From positions 1-47,375 of the IMG/VR virus record IMGVR_UViG_3300028196_000023: a stretch of 47,375 nucleotides of DNA. One strand, given 5' to 3'. Position 1 is the first letter of the stretch. Each line of letters begins with the position of its first letter. Of the stretch, positions 6,840 through 15,170 are shown piece by piece. The translations under genes were made by a program, and so were the position numbers. The notes below the pieces were generated by a model. That model saw nothing but the letters and a program-made list of their open reading frames with translations, did no database searches and had not been told where the DNA came from. This DNA is from a virus.

Positions 6840-7145
6840 GTGCATAGGCATTACTTCAAGCCGCCTAAACATCTAGTAGACGAGTGGCCGGAGGTGTTCA
6901 AAGATTTATATATGGACACCATGCCGGTTGCTTATGTCGAGAAGATGATTATTGAATTTACAGATGGACGTATCTGGGAAATCAATGTCAAACAACAACT
7001 AGAAAATGACGACCCGGATAATGTTGCAAAAAAGTTATTAAACTCTTTGACTGAGTATAAAGACACAATCAAAAATTTAGATTTTAAAATAGATGTTGGT
7101 TTATTAAAAGCCGATATAGCAAAAAAGACTAAGAAGATTCTCTAG
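6840..7145 (+). CDS. Conserved-type phage protein, unknown function
   Basis: This 101-residue protein starts at GTG 6840 (MHRHYFKPPKHLVDEWPEVF) just after the preceding stop. The first internal ATG would remove the strongly patterned N-terminal segment, so GTG is preferred. The middle reads VEKMIIEFTDGRIWEINVKQQ, a beta-hairpin pattern, and the end is Lys-rich. It is the last plus-strand gene. Its 3' end overlaps the opposite-strand dehydrogenase gene by 17 bases, and no terminator lies between them. Confidence 0.65.
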   Translation: MHRHYFKPPKHLVDEWPEVFKDLYMDTMPVAYVEKMIIEFTDGRIWEINVKQQLENDDPDNVAKKLLNSLTEYKDTIKNLDFKIDVGLLKADIAKKTKKIL

Positions 7146-8313
7146 TATTACCGTAATGTACAACTTCGTATGTATCCGAAGTATGTTCTCTCCAAGGATC
7201 AACTACAACACTATCATCAGTAACATCAATATACATTTCTGGATGCGCAAGAAGAACTACTGCTCTATAAGGTCCTTTGTCAGGTCCATACACTAATGGA
7301 TCAATTTTCATTGGATTATATCCGTATTCATAACAGTATTGTGAAACCAGTAATGCATAACTTCCGTCAACATAAGGCACACCTGGTTTATAAGCAACAC
7401 CATTTATTAAAATAGGAAGTTCTTTTTCTTTTGCAATTTCACAGAGTTTGGTTGCAATATTTTGTGCTTGTACTTCTCTAGCATTCATAATTGCATCAAA
7501 GATATCATAACCTAAATCTAATTTTTTAGCCATATAGCGTAATGCTATATTATCTCTAGGATGGCATGCGCCGCCATCTCCCATTCCTGCTTTCATATAT
7601 GCAGAACTGGTAATTCTTTTTGTAGCGTTAGATAATGCATCAGTAACTTTATCAACATTAATGTTGCCTTGTCTCTCAGCAACATCTTGCATCATGTTTA
7701 CTAATCCAATCTTAGTTGAAATAAATGTATTGTAGAATACTTTTATACATTCACATTCGTCCCAAGTTCCAATTTCATACTTAGGATTGTTTTCCATTAT
7801 TGTGTGATAAAATCTTACAAGTTCAATAGCATCACCTGTAGCACTTCCGTCATCAGTTCCAATCATTACTATATCTGGATTTACCATATCCCAAGCAACA
7901 GTTCCCATTGCAATTAAGTATGGATTGTAAACAAATCGTGTATTAGTAATGTGTTGTATAAACTCTCTGCGTACTGTACCTGGCAATACTGTGCTTATAA
8001 GTACAAGCAATTGACCTTTATTCATATGCTTGTTTGCTTCTTTAAGAACACTATGAACAATATCGTAAGAAAAATCTTTTGGTTCTAAATGTGCTGTAGG
8101 TGCTCTACCATCATAAGCAGGATCATGTGGAGTAGGAACTGCAACAAATACAATATCTCTATCCTTTACAGCATCTTGGATAGTATCTTCTACAATTACA
8201 TAATCACTATGTACTGTATCAATATCATAACCTAGTACACTATGTCCTTTTTTAGCAATTACTTCTGCACATGGCAATCCTAATTTGCCTAATCCAATAA
8301 ATCCTATCTTCAC
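7129..8313 (-). CDS. UDP-glucose/GDP-mannose dehydrogenase-family protein
   Basis: This 394-residue enzyme begins with the NAD-binding Rossmann motif GFIGLGKLGLPCAEV. It contains FVAVPTPHDP and STVLPGTVRREFI of the family's nucleotide-binding half, the helix KVFYNTFISTKIGLVN with the conserved Lys and Asn, and the catalytic-cysteine segment GACHPRDNIALRYMA, Cys near residue 248. The family oxidises a UDP- or GDP-linked hexose to its uronic acid in two steps through a thiohemiacetal on this Cys. The C-terminal domain (GVAYKPGVPYVDGS) matches the family's GxxxKPxxxD segment but is short. It is the last gene of the island and probably supplies an activated acidic sugar to the upstream glycosyltransferases, an inference from position. 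Confidence 0.85.
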   Translation of the reverse strand: MKIGFIGLGKLGLPCAEVIAKKGHSVLGYDIDTVHSDYVIVEDTIQDAVKDRDIVFVAVPTPHDPAYDGRAPTAHLEPKDFSYDIVHSVLKEANKHMNKGQLLVLISTVLPGTVRREFIQHITNTRFVYNPYLIAMGTVAWDMVNPDIVMIGTDDGSATGDAIELVRFYHTIMENNPKYEIGTWDECECIKVFYNTFISTKIGLVNMMQDVAERQGNINVDKVTDALSNATKRITSSAYMKAGMGDGGACHPRDNIALRYMAKKLDLGYDIFDAIMNAREVQAQNIATKLCEIAKEKELPILINGVAYKPGVPYVDGSYALLVSQYCYEYGYNPMKIDPLVYGPDKGPYRAVVLLAHPEMYIDVTDDSVVVDPWREHTSDTYEVVHYGNTRESS

Positions 8314-8467
8314 ATTTCTTCTCCCAATTTTGGTACAAACATATTTACAATCTTCTTATTACAGTGCATTTAAACGTGGTTTACAGCAGTATAGCGTAAC
8401 TGTAGCTCTTGGTATATAACACCGCTGTATGACGCTTAAAATGCGTTTAAGGTGCCTTAAAACTGTG
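8314..8467. other. 154-base intergenic gap with small inverted repeats
   Basis: This is the only real gap within the island. It contains a perfect 7-base inverted repeat (8446-8452 with 8455-8461), an adjacent short one around 8432-8446 (ACGC/GCGT arms), and a longer-range 6-base pair TACAGC/GCTGTA (8382-8387 with 8424-8429). No run of T follows any stem on the minus strand, so none is a standard terminator. A weak late-promoter-like TGTAAATA (minus strand, 8349 to 8342) lies about 30 bases before the dehydrogenase start. The gap may hold a promoter or processing site for that gene. Confidence 0.4.
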
Positions 8468-9619
8468 CTAGTAGTTCATAGTTTTTACTAAGTTAGTGTA
8501 CTCTTTACTAACCAAAATATCCCTATTATACTTGGCAATTTGTCTTACGCCAGGCAGCCATTGTTTACGCAGTATGGTTTCAGGTATACTACATAGTCTT
8601 TTAACTTCGTCCAAAATAGCAAGCATCCTGTTCCCTGGATCTTCTATGCTATCATATGATTCATTTATAAACGGAGCATATGTTTTGTATCCAAGTTCTT
8701 TTAGATACTGTAAACTATTTGGTGCAGTTGCTAGTATAAACGGATGACCCATTGCAATAGTTTTAAAAATTTTCTCGCTTAGGAATGGTGTATTCTCATA
8801 GTAAGTAGTTTCGTTGACTATACTAAAATATGTCTCAACGTAGTAGTCAGCAATTGTAGTTTCGTGTTCTGCTCTATTTGTTACTAAATCTTCTGTATCT
8901 AAATACATAGGTGGTAACTTCTGTATGTCTTTATTATTATCTAATATTTTTTTTATAATTTTATTATTACTATGTATGTGTTGTAATTTGTGATAAACAT
9001 TATCCCATGTCTCATTATCATCACTTGGTGCAAAACTTATATAACCAGAGTCTAATAAGTTTCTCGATTTAAGAAGTGTAATTAGTAATGGTCTATGTAG
9101 CCTCCATCTTCTATTCAAATTTAAAAACTTTTTGTTATATTTCTTTTTCTTTGGCAGTGCTATAATATTATGTCTTGCAGCATCTTGACCTGTTGCTTCA
9201 AAGCAACTAAACCAATCTACTTTTATTTCAGGTAGTTGTAATTTTTTTGCTAATTTTTTAACATGGTTACACATTGTCGGAACTGCTGAAAGAAATATTA
9301 TTTGTTCTGCTGGTATATTATGTTTGACAACTACATCTCTATAAATTGCATCTGCACACTCATAAAAATGCTCCAAGCCGTTATCTAAAACTAAAAATAC
9401 TTTCTTAGTCCTTATACGTTCTAATACGTCTGTTGGAACTAAAGTGTCTACTGCAAACATACTAAAACTATCAGCATTAGTAAATTGTATATAGAAAAAA
9501 TCTCCTTTGAAGTTTTCCTTAGAAAAGTAACCAACATTAGGTTCTATTTTTATAACTTCTTTGTCGTGCAGACTATATGTCTTTACGTATAATAAGTTAT
9601 CTGTATTAATGCAGGGCAT
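8468..9619 (-). CDS. GT10-like putative glycosyltransferase
   Basis: This 383-residue protein has, near residue 280, FSIVNETTYYENTPFLSEKIFKTIAMGHPFIL followed by LQYLKELGYKTY. This E-x-x-(x)n-(L/V)(S/T)EK-x-(F/W)K-x-I-x-x-G-x-P pattern recalls the nucleotide-sugar-binding half of fucosyltransferase-like (GT10) enzymes. An earlier FLNLNRRWRLHRPLL segment also occurs in weaker form in the neighbouring 408-aa protein. The two are paralogues lying on either side of the SGNH gene. Its start is coupled to the stop of the SGNH gene (TAATG) behind an AGGAG site. Sugar donor and acceptor are unknown, and the fold assignment is inferred from motif similarity only. Confidence 0.6.
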   Translation of the reverse strand: MPCINTDNLLYVKTYSLHDKEVIKIEPNVGYFSKENFKGDFFYIQFTNADSFSMFAVDTLVPTDVLERIRTKKVFLVLDNGLEHFYECADAIYRDVVVKHNIPAEQIIFLSAVPTMCNHVKKLAKKLQLPEIKVDWFSCFEATGQDAARHNIIALPKKKKYNKKFLNLNRRWRLHRPLLITLLKSRNLLDSGYISFAPSDDNETWDNVYHKLQHIHSNNKIIKKILDNNKDIQKLPPMYLDTEDLVTNRAEHETTIADYYVETYFSIVNETTYYENTPFLSEKIFKTIAMGHPFILATAPNSLQYLKELGYKTYAPFINESYDSIEDPGNRMLAILDEVKRLCSIPETILRKQWLPGVRQIAKYNRDILVSKEYTNLVKTMNY

Positions 9620-10383
9620 TATAATCTCCTTACATTATTAACAGACCAAAACTTTTGTGTTTCATCAAGACTTGAAATACCTCTAATTAAAGTTTCGTAT
9701 TTCTCTGCATACAACTTCATTTTTTCTGTAACAAGATTAGGGTATAAGTTTTCAAGGTACTTGTAATGTCCTATAGGAGTCGGATGGTAATCTGCTGTTT
9801 GCCCGTTGCCTCCCCATCCTCGTATCGGAGTCTGAGGCCAAACACCGTTATATACTGATTGAAGAATATCAGGCTTTACACTTTTTATAGTTTCTTTATA
9901 ATGTTCTAAAACATCTTTAAATACATCTTCTTTGCGATCATCTAAAACTACCTGATCTGTAAACTTACACATTGATAGCATGTCGCTGTCACATGTAAGA
10001 TTTTTTAGATATTGTCTAGTAAGTTCAACTAGTGCTAAATCTCTTATTAAATATCCTCTCGTGTCTGCCCATTTGTGTACAAAATCCATTTGTATGAAGT
10101 CCTGTGTGTAAATGTTTCCCGGCGTTACCCAACTATTCTTATAACGATCTTCTCTACTTACTGAAGACCACATAACTATTACAAGATCATTTTCATTAAA
10201 TTTGTGTTCTATATTTGCTTCTACTATTCCATTAGAAATGAATAAATTGCCGCCGCCGCTTTTTCCATAATTATAATACTCCGGAATTTCTTGGGATAAC
10301 ATATCTGCCCAGGTTGGCCATTCGTAATTTGTCATACTACATCCAAATACAAATAATCTTTTGTATTGATTAAATGGTTTCAT
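9619..10383 (-). CDS. SGNH/GDSL-like hydrolase or acyltransferase
   Basis: The 254-residue protein begins MKPFNQYKRLFVFGCSMTN, with the block I serine in G-C-S16-M-T. It continues with YGKSGGGNLFISNGIVE (glycine block), NDLVIVMWSSVSRED (block III region) and a C-terminal ADYHPTPIGHYKYLE that supplies the Asp and His of the triad. SGNH enzymes cleave or transfer ester-linked acyl groups, often on sugars. I choose the start at 10383, which has GGAG seven bases upstream. An in-frame ATG at 10437 would lie 68 bases inside the previous gene. It sits between two GT10-like genes, so deacylation or acylation of a glycan is a reasonable inference. Confidence 0.75.
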   Translation of the reverse strand: MKPFNQYKRLFVFGCSMTNYEWPTWADMLSQEIPEYYNYGKSGGGNLFISNGIVEANIEHKFNENDLVIVMWSSVSREDRYKNSWVTPGNIYTQDFIQMDFVHKWADTRGYLIRDLALVELTRQYLKNLTCDSDMLSMCKFTDQVVLDDRKEDVFKDVLEHYKETIKSVKPDILQSVYNGVWPQTPIRGWGGNGQTADYHPTPIGHYKYLENLYPNLVTEKMKLYAEKYETLIRGISSLDETQKFWSVNNVRRL

Positions 10384-11596
10384 AATATTTCTCCGTTCTA
10401 GCAACTGCTTCGTGTATTGCATCAGCATAAAAGTCACTGCGCCTAATTAAATCAAAATTATGCTGTATTGTATCCATACTCTTTTCTAATCTAGCAATTT
10501 TGTGAGATTCAGGTAAATCTATCCAATCGTTAATAACTTGTTGTGTTGCATTAAAGCGTTCTAGATTATCCTCTATGTCATTGTATACAGGATCTATTCC
10601 ACACCAATCTGTTCTAAATCCCATTTGTTCAAGACATCTAAGAGTTCCTTGGCTAGCAAATAGTACAAGCGGATGACCCATTGTAATAGGTTTAAATATC
10701 TTTTCAGTAACAAATGCAACATCATCAAAAAATATAGTTTCTGTAATTACTGTAAGCAGACTATTTTTATATATGTCAACGTTATACTGATTAGCAGCAT
10801 TCGTTTTACTCCAGTCTCCGTCTATAAACTTAGGAAACTCTTTCTTTATATCTTGATAGTCACCTACTAAATTTTCTGTATCTTTATCTCTAAGTGTTAT
10901 TTCATTGCCGCTTACTATTCCATTATTCAAAACGCCGTCTTTCATTAATCTATATAAGTGTGCGCCACGCTGGGGACGATATACTCTATTCAAACTATTA
11001 TAATCTTTGCTATTTGGATTTGCCATAGCATACTTTATAACAGGACTAGTAGGTAAATTTGCATCTACGAATATGTTTCCAAAGTGATTACTATACATCA
11101 TATCATACATCTTGTCAACACTTTTGTATTTTCTCCATCTTCGATATTGATGTTCAACCTTTTTATTACCCTGTAGTATTAGAACACTGTCTTTAGGCAA
11201 TTTAAGTTCTAGTATTGTATTATGTGTTGATAGAAAACAATCCCAATGTTTTGTAACCATAGGACCACCTTCTCTATCAGCATTTAATATTATCCTAAGT
11301 TTTCTTTGCTTAACTAATTTAATAATTTTCTTAGGTAAGCATCTTAAGATATGTTTGTGCGGTGTTCCTGTCTCTTTCAAAACTCCAGCCCACCACTGTG
11401 GGTCACCCCTTACGTCTATGAAATATATACCAGGTTCGGTATAATCATTTAATTGTGCAACCTGTAACCCTAGTTGACTACACTTATTTTTAATTGGTGC
11501 GCCTGGAGCAACTATCCAGTAGTCATTATCCCCTTCAAATGTTAAGTGATTTTGATTACTGTCGTTGTTTGTTAATGTGTCAAAATATACTTTCAT
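10370..11596 (-). CDS. GT10-like putative glycosyltransferase (paralogue)
   Basis: This 408-residue protein shares with the gene at 8468-9619 the core TVITETIFFDDVAFVTEKIFKPITMGHPLVL and LRCLEQMGFRTDW near residues 285-340, with an upstream YNSLNRVYRPQRGAHLYRL that aligns with the other's NLNRR segment. The pattern suggests a GT-B fold enzyme of the fucosyltransferase-like type. The N-terminal 150 residues differ between the two copies, which may mean different acceptors. The ATG overlaps the stop of the radical SAM gene upstream (TAATG). Activity is inferred; the donor is unknown. Confidence 0.6.
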   Translation of the reverse strand: MKVYFDTLTNNDSNQNHLTFEGDNDYWIVAPGAPIKNKCSQLGLQVAQLNDYTEPGIYFIDVRGDPQWWAGVLKETGTPHKHILRCLPKKIIKLVKQRKLRIILNADREGGPMVTKHWDCFLSTHNTILELKLPKDSVLILQGNKKVEHQYRRWRKYKSVDKMYDMMYSNHFGNIFVDANLPTSPVIKYAMANPNSKDYNSLNRVYRPQRGAHLYRLMKDGVLNNGIVSGNEITLRDKDTENLVGDYQDIKKEFPKFIDGDWSKTNAANQYNVDIYKNSLLTVITETIFFDDVAFVTEKIFKPITMGHPLVLFASQGTLRCLEQMGFRTDWCGIDPVYNDIEDNLERFNATQQVINDWIDLPESHKIARLEKSMDTIQHNFDLIRRSDFYADAIHEAVARTEKYYETI

Positions 11597-12789
11597 TATA
11601 TTAACCTTTTTAATTCTGGAAATGTTTCTGCAAAATCTTCGTTCCTAATTATATCATAATGTTGTGTATATTTTTTAAATTGTTGTCTTGTTACTTCATT
11701 AAACTTAGAATTGTTTATATAACTTACAACACCTTTTAGCATATTGTCAATATGCTTATTATATGTTTTGCTTTGTAGTTTTTCAATAATCTCTGTTTTG
11801 AATGTATCATCTAAAACTGATGCTGTGTAATACTCAGGATATTGTATATTATACATTTGAGGGAAATACTCTCCAATATCAAAAAATTCTTCTTCTAACA
11901 CATAATCAAAAAAGTCTGTTAATGTGTATAAGTTAAAAATACTAATAACAGTATTACTTTGCATTTTAACGTGAGGACATTCTTGTTTTATCTTTTGTAT
12001 ATTGCTTTTTATTAAATTCCAATCTGTACCAGATCTAATATATTCTGCTCTGCTACCATAATGATCTAAACTTGCGCCTATATGTACCGTATCAAAGTGT
12101 TTCCATAGCTCTAAAACGCTCTTAGACTTATACTTTAGTACACTACAGTTACTATTATACTCTAACTTAACATTTGTTTTACCTATAGAAATCAAGTGTT
12201 CTAGTATATCGTAGTGTTTATCTGTTAGTAAAGGTTCGCCGCCTGCAAAGTAAAATGTTTCAATGTCTTTAAAATATGGAAGAAATTGATTATACAACTT
12301 ATCGTTGTCATTACCATCTGCTAAAATAAAGATAGGATTCTTTTTACCTTGTGTGTTATCTTCCTGTGCCCATGTGCTAGAGTATGTACTACTGCAACTA
12401 CGACATTTAAAGTTACAGATGTTACTCCAGCGTACATCAAAATGTTTAAGATGCATTACTGGTAGCGTTCCATCATTTTCTGTGTGTGCTATTAAGCCAG
12501 TAGTATCACCATAGTATGGATTACGATTAGCATGTATTCTTGGACTTTCAGCGCCGCTGTCTTCTATGTTATAACATGCTTGACATTCTACGCAACGTTT
12601 ACCTTCAAGCATATCTTTACGCATTTGCTTGTAAGAATTATTGTTCCAAATTTCCTTAATTGTATGTTGTCTTACATTCCCTAAAGGCTCATTAATCTCA
12701 CCAACACAACAAGGTAGGACTGATCCATCTGGATTTACATACATGTGTAACCAAGGAAAAATACAAAATGTATTACTGGGCGCAGTCAA
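11596..12789 (-). CDS. Radical SAM enzyme with N-terminal Twitch/SPASM-like cysteine segment
   Basis: The 397-residue protein has an N-terminal auxiliary segment with C9, C27, C28, C66, C69 and C72 (FCIFPWLHM, VLPCCVG, GKRCVECQACYN). It then has a radical SAM core with C125-x3-C129-x2-C132 (CNFKCRSC) and the SAM-binding FYFAGGEPLL. The N-terminal cysteines in this order are typical of phage-type Twitch radical SAM proteins and probably hold a second iron-sulfur cluster. The C-terminus ends with FAETFPELKRLI, a motif shared with the neighbouring radical SAM. Such enzymes use a 5'-deoxyadenosyl radical to modify peptides, sugars or nucleotides. It lies between glycosyltransferases and overlaps the other radical SAM gene by 17 bases. 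Confidence 0.85.
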   Translation of the reverse strand: MTAPSNTFCIFPWLHMYVNPDGSVLPCCVGEINEPLGNVRQHTIKEIWNNNSYKQMRKDMLEGKRCVECQACYNIEDSGAESPRIHANRNPYYGDTTGLIAHTENDGTLPVMHLKHFDVRWSNICNFKCRSCSSTYSSTWAQEDNTQGKKNPIFILADGNDNDKLYNQFLPYFKDIETFYFAGGEPLLTDKHYDILEHLISIGKTNVKLEYNSNCSVLKYKSKSVLELWKHFDTVHIGASLDHYGSRAEYIRSGTDWNLIKSNIQKIKQECPHVKMQSNTVISIFNLYTLTDFFDYVLEEEFFDIGEYFPQMYNIQYPEYYTASVLDDTFKTEIIEKLQSKTYNKHIDNMLKGVVSYINNSKFNEVTRQQFKKYTQHYDIIRNEDFAETFPELKRLI

Positions 12790-14137
12790 AATAAAACTCT
12801 TCTAGTTCAGGAAATGTTTCAACAAAGTTTGTTCCTCTACGCTTATCATATTCTGTAAACCAACTAAAAAAATCTCTCCGGCCTTCTTGTACACGCTCTG
12901 GAGTATAATTTGTGCTAGCCATGTAATCAACTACACGTCTAAACTTCTCATATTCAAGTATACTAAATTTGTGTTTGTCTGCATCATCTAAATTTTCTGC
13001 TATAAATTGTAGGTGCTGTTTCATATAAGGCACAAATATATCTTTAGGAAGTATATTCATATCATATTGTAATGGTTCTTTTAAGTAAGGTGTATCAAAT
13101 CTAATACGTTGCCATTTGGTTTGATTATCAGTATTGTACTTTATACGCCATTCCAGAATCTTTTTTAATAGTTTACTAAAATTAGTTACGGTTAATATAT
13201 TAAACGTAATCATAAAAGTTAACGGCATATTAGTCTTTGTCATGTAAGTATCTAAGTTCTTTTCCCATAGTTCTAAATTTAAACCTGTTCTAATATACTC
13301 TGCTTGTACTCCCCATGTATCAATACTAGTAAAAATTTTAAAGTCTTTTATACATCCGTTCTTAACTAAACTGTTTACTTTATCAGTAAATCTTTCAATA
13401 AGGATAGGCTTTACACCTAGGTTAGTATTAATGTTTAGTTCTAATTCAGGACATGGATTCTTTTCTAACTCGTCGAACATACGCCACGTGCTTTGCTGTA
13501 GTAAAGGTTCGCCTCCAGTAATACGCAAAATTGTAAGTGTCTTACGCAGTTCGGGCCACCATTTCCACCAAGCCTTGACATATGGATTAGTTTCTTCATC
13601 TTTGTGTATTTCAAACCAGTCGATATCATTCCTATGATTTCTTACCATACTATAAGGACCATGTTTTTCAATCTCTTTATAGTAACTACTAGAATGTTTA
13701 GGATGACAATATCCGCATTTAAAATTACACTCATTACCAAAACTAACTTCTACATATTGCGGATTAACATCTGCCATTGGATTTTGCTTAATATCATTAA
13801 AACGTTTTGGTGTATGTATGCTTGCATTACGTTCTTTACGATCACTAATGTAATCTTTACCCATACATTCAACATTCCAACAATAGTTACAACCGCTGGG
13901 TTTCTCTCCGTTTATCATAGCCTGCCTTTCGGCTTTCTTTTGAGGTGTATTATGCAATAGACTAGGATTTTCTTCTAGTCCTTCTAGCGGAATTTTATGT
14001 GGAGCAGGATGATAACAACTGTGTGTTTCTCCTGTTCCTAAATATATAGTGGTGTGATGCCATTTAGCCAAGCAGAAGGTAGGCGATATCTCGTCCATGA
14101 TAGGTATGAATTTTTCTATCCTATCCTTATCCTGCAT
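12773..14137 (-). CDS. Second radical SAM enzyme with N-terminal cysteine segment
   Basis: This 454-residue paralogue has N-terminal cysteines C22, C41, C83, C86 and C91 (TFCLAKWHH, HSCYHP, GCNYCWNVEC), a radical SAM core with C137-x3-C141-x2-C144 (CNFKCGYC), and LRITGGEPLL. It ends with FVETFPELEEFYFDC, matching the C-terminal motif of the 397-aa protein. The two therefore share one architecture but are well diverged, suggesting they act on different substrates or successive steps. It overlaps the preceding glycosyltransferase gene by 11 bases. The product is unknown; the class and redox-cluster content are clear from the motifs. Confidence 0.85.
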   Translation of the reverse strand: MQDKDRIEKFIPIMDEISPTFCLAKWHHTTIYLGTGETHSCYHPAPHKIPLEGLEENPSLLHNTPQKKAERQAMINGEKPSGCNYCWNVECMGKDYISDRKERNASIHTPKRFNDIKQNPMADVNPQYVEVSFGNECNFKCGYCHPKHSSSYYKEIEKHGPYSMVRNHRNDIDWFEIHKDEETNPYVKAWWKWWPELRKTLTILRITGGEPLLQQSTWRMFDELEKNPCPELELNINTNLGVKPILIERFTDKVNSLVKNGCIKDFKIFTSIDTWGVQAEYIRTGLNLELWEKNLDTYMTKTNMPLTFMITFNILTVTNFSKLLKKILEWRIKYNTDNQTKWQRIRFDTPYLKEPLQYDMNILPKDIFVPYMKQHLQFIAENLDDADKHKFSILEYEKFRRVVDYMASTNYTPERVQEGRRDFFSWFTEYDKRRGTNFVETFPELEEFYFDCAQ

Positions 14138-15170
14138 TAAACTGCTCCTTTAACCAATCAAAGTCATTTATTAATCTAAGAGCATCTGGGTCAGCACTAT
14201 TAGTCTCACCATATTTCCTGCCAGCAAGAGCTCCTTGAATAGCACAATCGCCAAACGGACGGTCTTTTCCATATTCTGAACACCACCTAGCCAACCGTTC
14301 GTTAGTTTCCTGTTCGTTTTGTGCTCTTATAGTTTTACTTGCTAACTTACAGCATTCTCTAAATGCACCTTTCCACGCTTCAAACTCATTTGTATTAAAT
14401 GCTGTTATGTTAGAAAGTTCGTTAACGGCTTTAAATTTATTGCTAATACTAGTAGTCATGTCTGGTTTAGACATGTCCATGTCTAAAGTCATCTGCGTTG
14501 GTAATAATTTAACGCCACCGTATCCGTACTCTAAATCATTTACTGGATTAATACTACGCCATACATGCACAGTATACATTTCCGGGTCTTGGTAATCAAA
14601 ATTAAATTCTTCAACTATGTGTGCATCGCCATCTACTACCCAGAACATATCACTTTCAACAATTTTTGCTGCTTCTAAATGTGCTTGATGAATTCCTTTT
14701 ACGTTTGAAATTCTTTTTGCTCTTGGGAATCTACTTTTTAAACGCTGCCAATTTTTATCTGCATAAGGTTCATAGTAAGAAATAAACACAATATCAAAAC
14801 TACTTCCTATACTCCTAGGATCGCTGGCTACTATATCTATTTCTTTTTTGTTAATAAAGAATCGGAACTTGAATTCTTTGTTAGATGCTGGAGCATTCTT
14901 AGGCATAAGGGTAACACCATTAAAGTGATTGCCATTTTTGAATACATGAACGTATTCTAGGTCCCATTCAGTAGCACGATATTCAAAGTCAAAATCATCT
15001 TTTACTTTCATATCATCCCAGACTACCCAAAACATTCTGGTTAATGTCTTTTGCTTTATTTGATCTAGAGATTCAACATCTTCAATCAGTTGAGCATTAG
15101 AGAATCTAGACTTAAACTCTTGCCAGTGTTCTGCTTTGCCTTGACTGACATAAAATAAATCATAAATCAT
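14127..15170 (-). CDS. Glycosyltransferase-like protein with internal duplication
   Basis: This 347-residue protein contains two copies of one domain. Copy 1 (about residues 3-92) has DLFYVSQGKAEHWQEFKSRF, MFWVVWDD and VHVFKNG. Copy 2 (about 125-226) has DIVFISYYEPYADKNWQRLKSRF, VKGIHQAH, MFWVVDGDAHI and YGYGGVKLLP. Copy 2 keeps the V-D-x-D motif that binds metal and nucleotide sugar in GT-A enzymes, while copy 1 reads V-W-D-D and lacks the VKG..H segment. A C-terminal region (AWKGAFRECCKLA) follows. Its sister gene at 15160-16068 has a single copy. Function as a sugar transferase is inferred from these motifs and from its neighbours. Confidence 0.65.
   Translation of the reverse strand: MIYDLFYVSQGKAEHWQEFKSRFSNAQLIEDVESLDQIKQKTLTRMFWVVWDDMKVKDDFDFEYRATEWDLEYVHVFKNGNHFNGVTLMPKNAPASNKEFKFRFFINKKEIDIVASDPRSIGSSFDIVFISYYEPYADKNWQRLKSRFPRAKRISNVKGIHQAHLEAAKIVESDMFWVVDGDAHIVEEFNFDYQDPEMYTVHVWRSINPVNDLEYGYGGVKLLPTQMTLDMDMSKPDMTTSISNKFKAVNELSNITAFNTNEFEAWKGAFRECCKLASKTIRAQNEQETNERLARWCSEYGKDRPFGDCAIQGALAGRKYGETNSADPDALRLINDFDWLKEQFNAG

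Noticed and set aside
8342-8349. TGTAAATA on the minus strand before the dehydrogenase as a late promoter
   Set aside because: The second base, A in every other site here, is G, and read-through from the operon is sufficient to explain expression; kept only as a remark in the gap entry.
8446-8461. Rho-independent terminator (TTTAAGG/CCTTAAA hairpin)
   Set aside because: The stem is AT-rich with a two-base loop and no T run follows on the minus strand.
8400-8467. tRNA-like sequence (GTAGCTCTTGGTA resembling a D arm)
   Set aside because: No T-arm GTTCGAATC-like motif, no acceptor pairing and no anticodon stem could be fitted.
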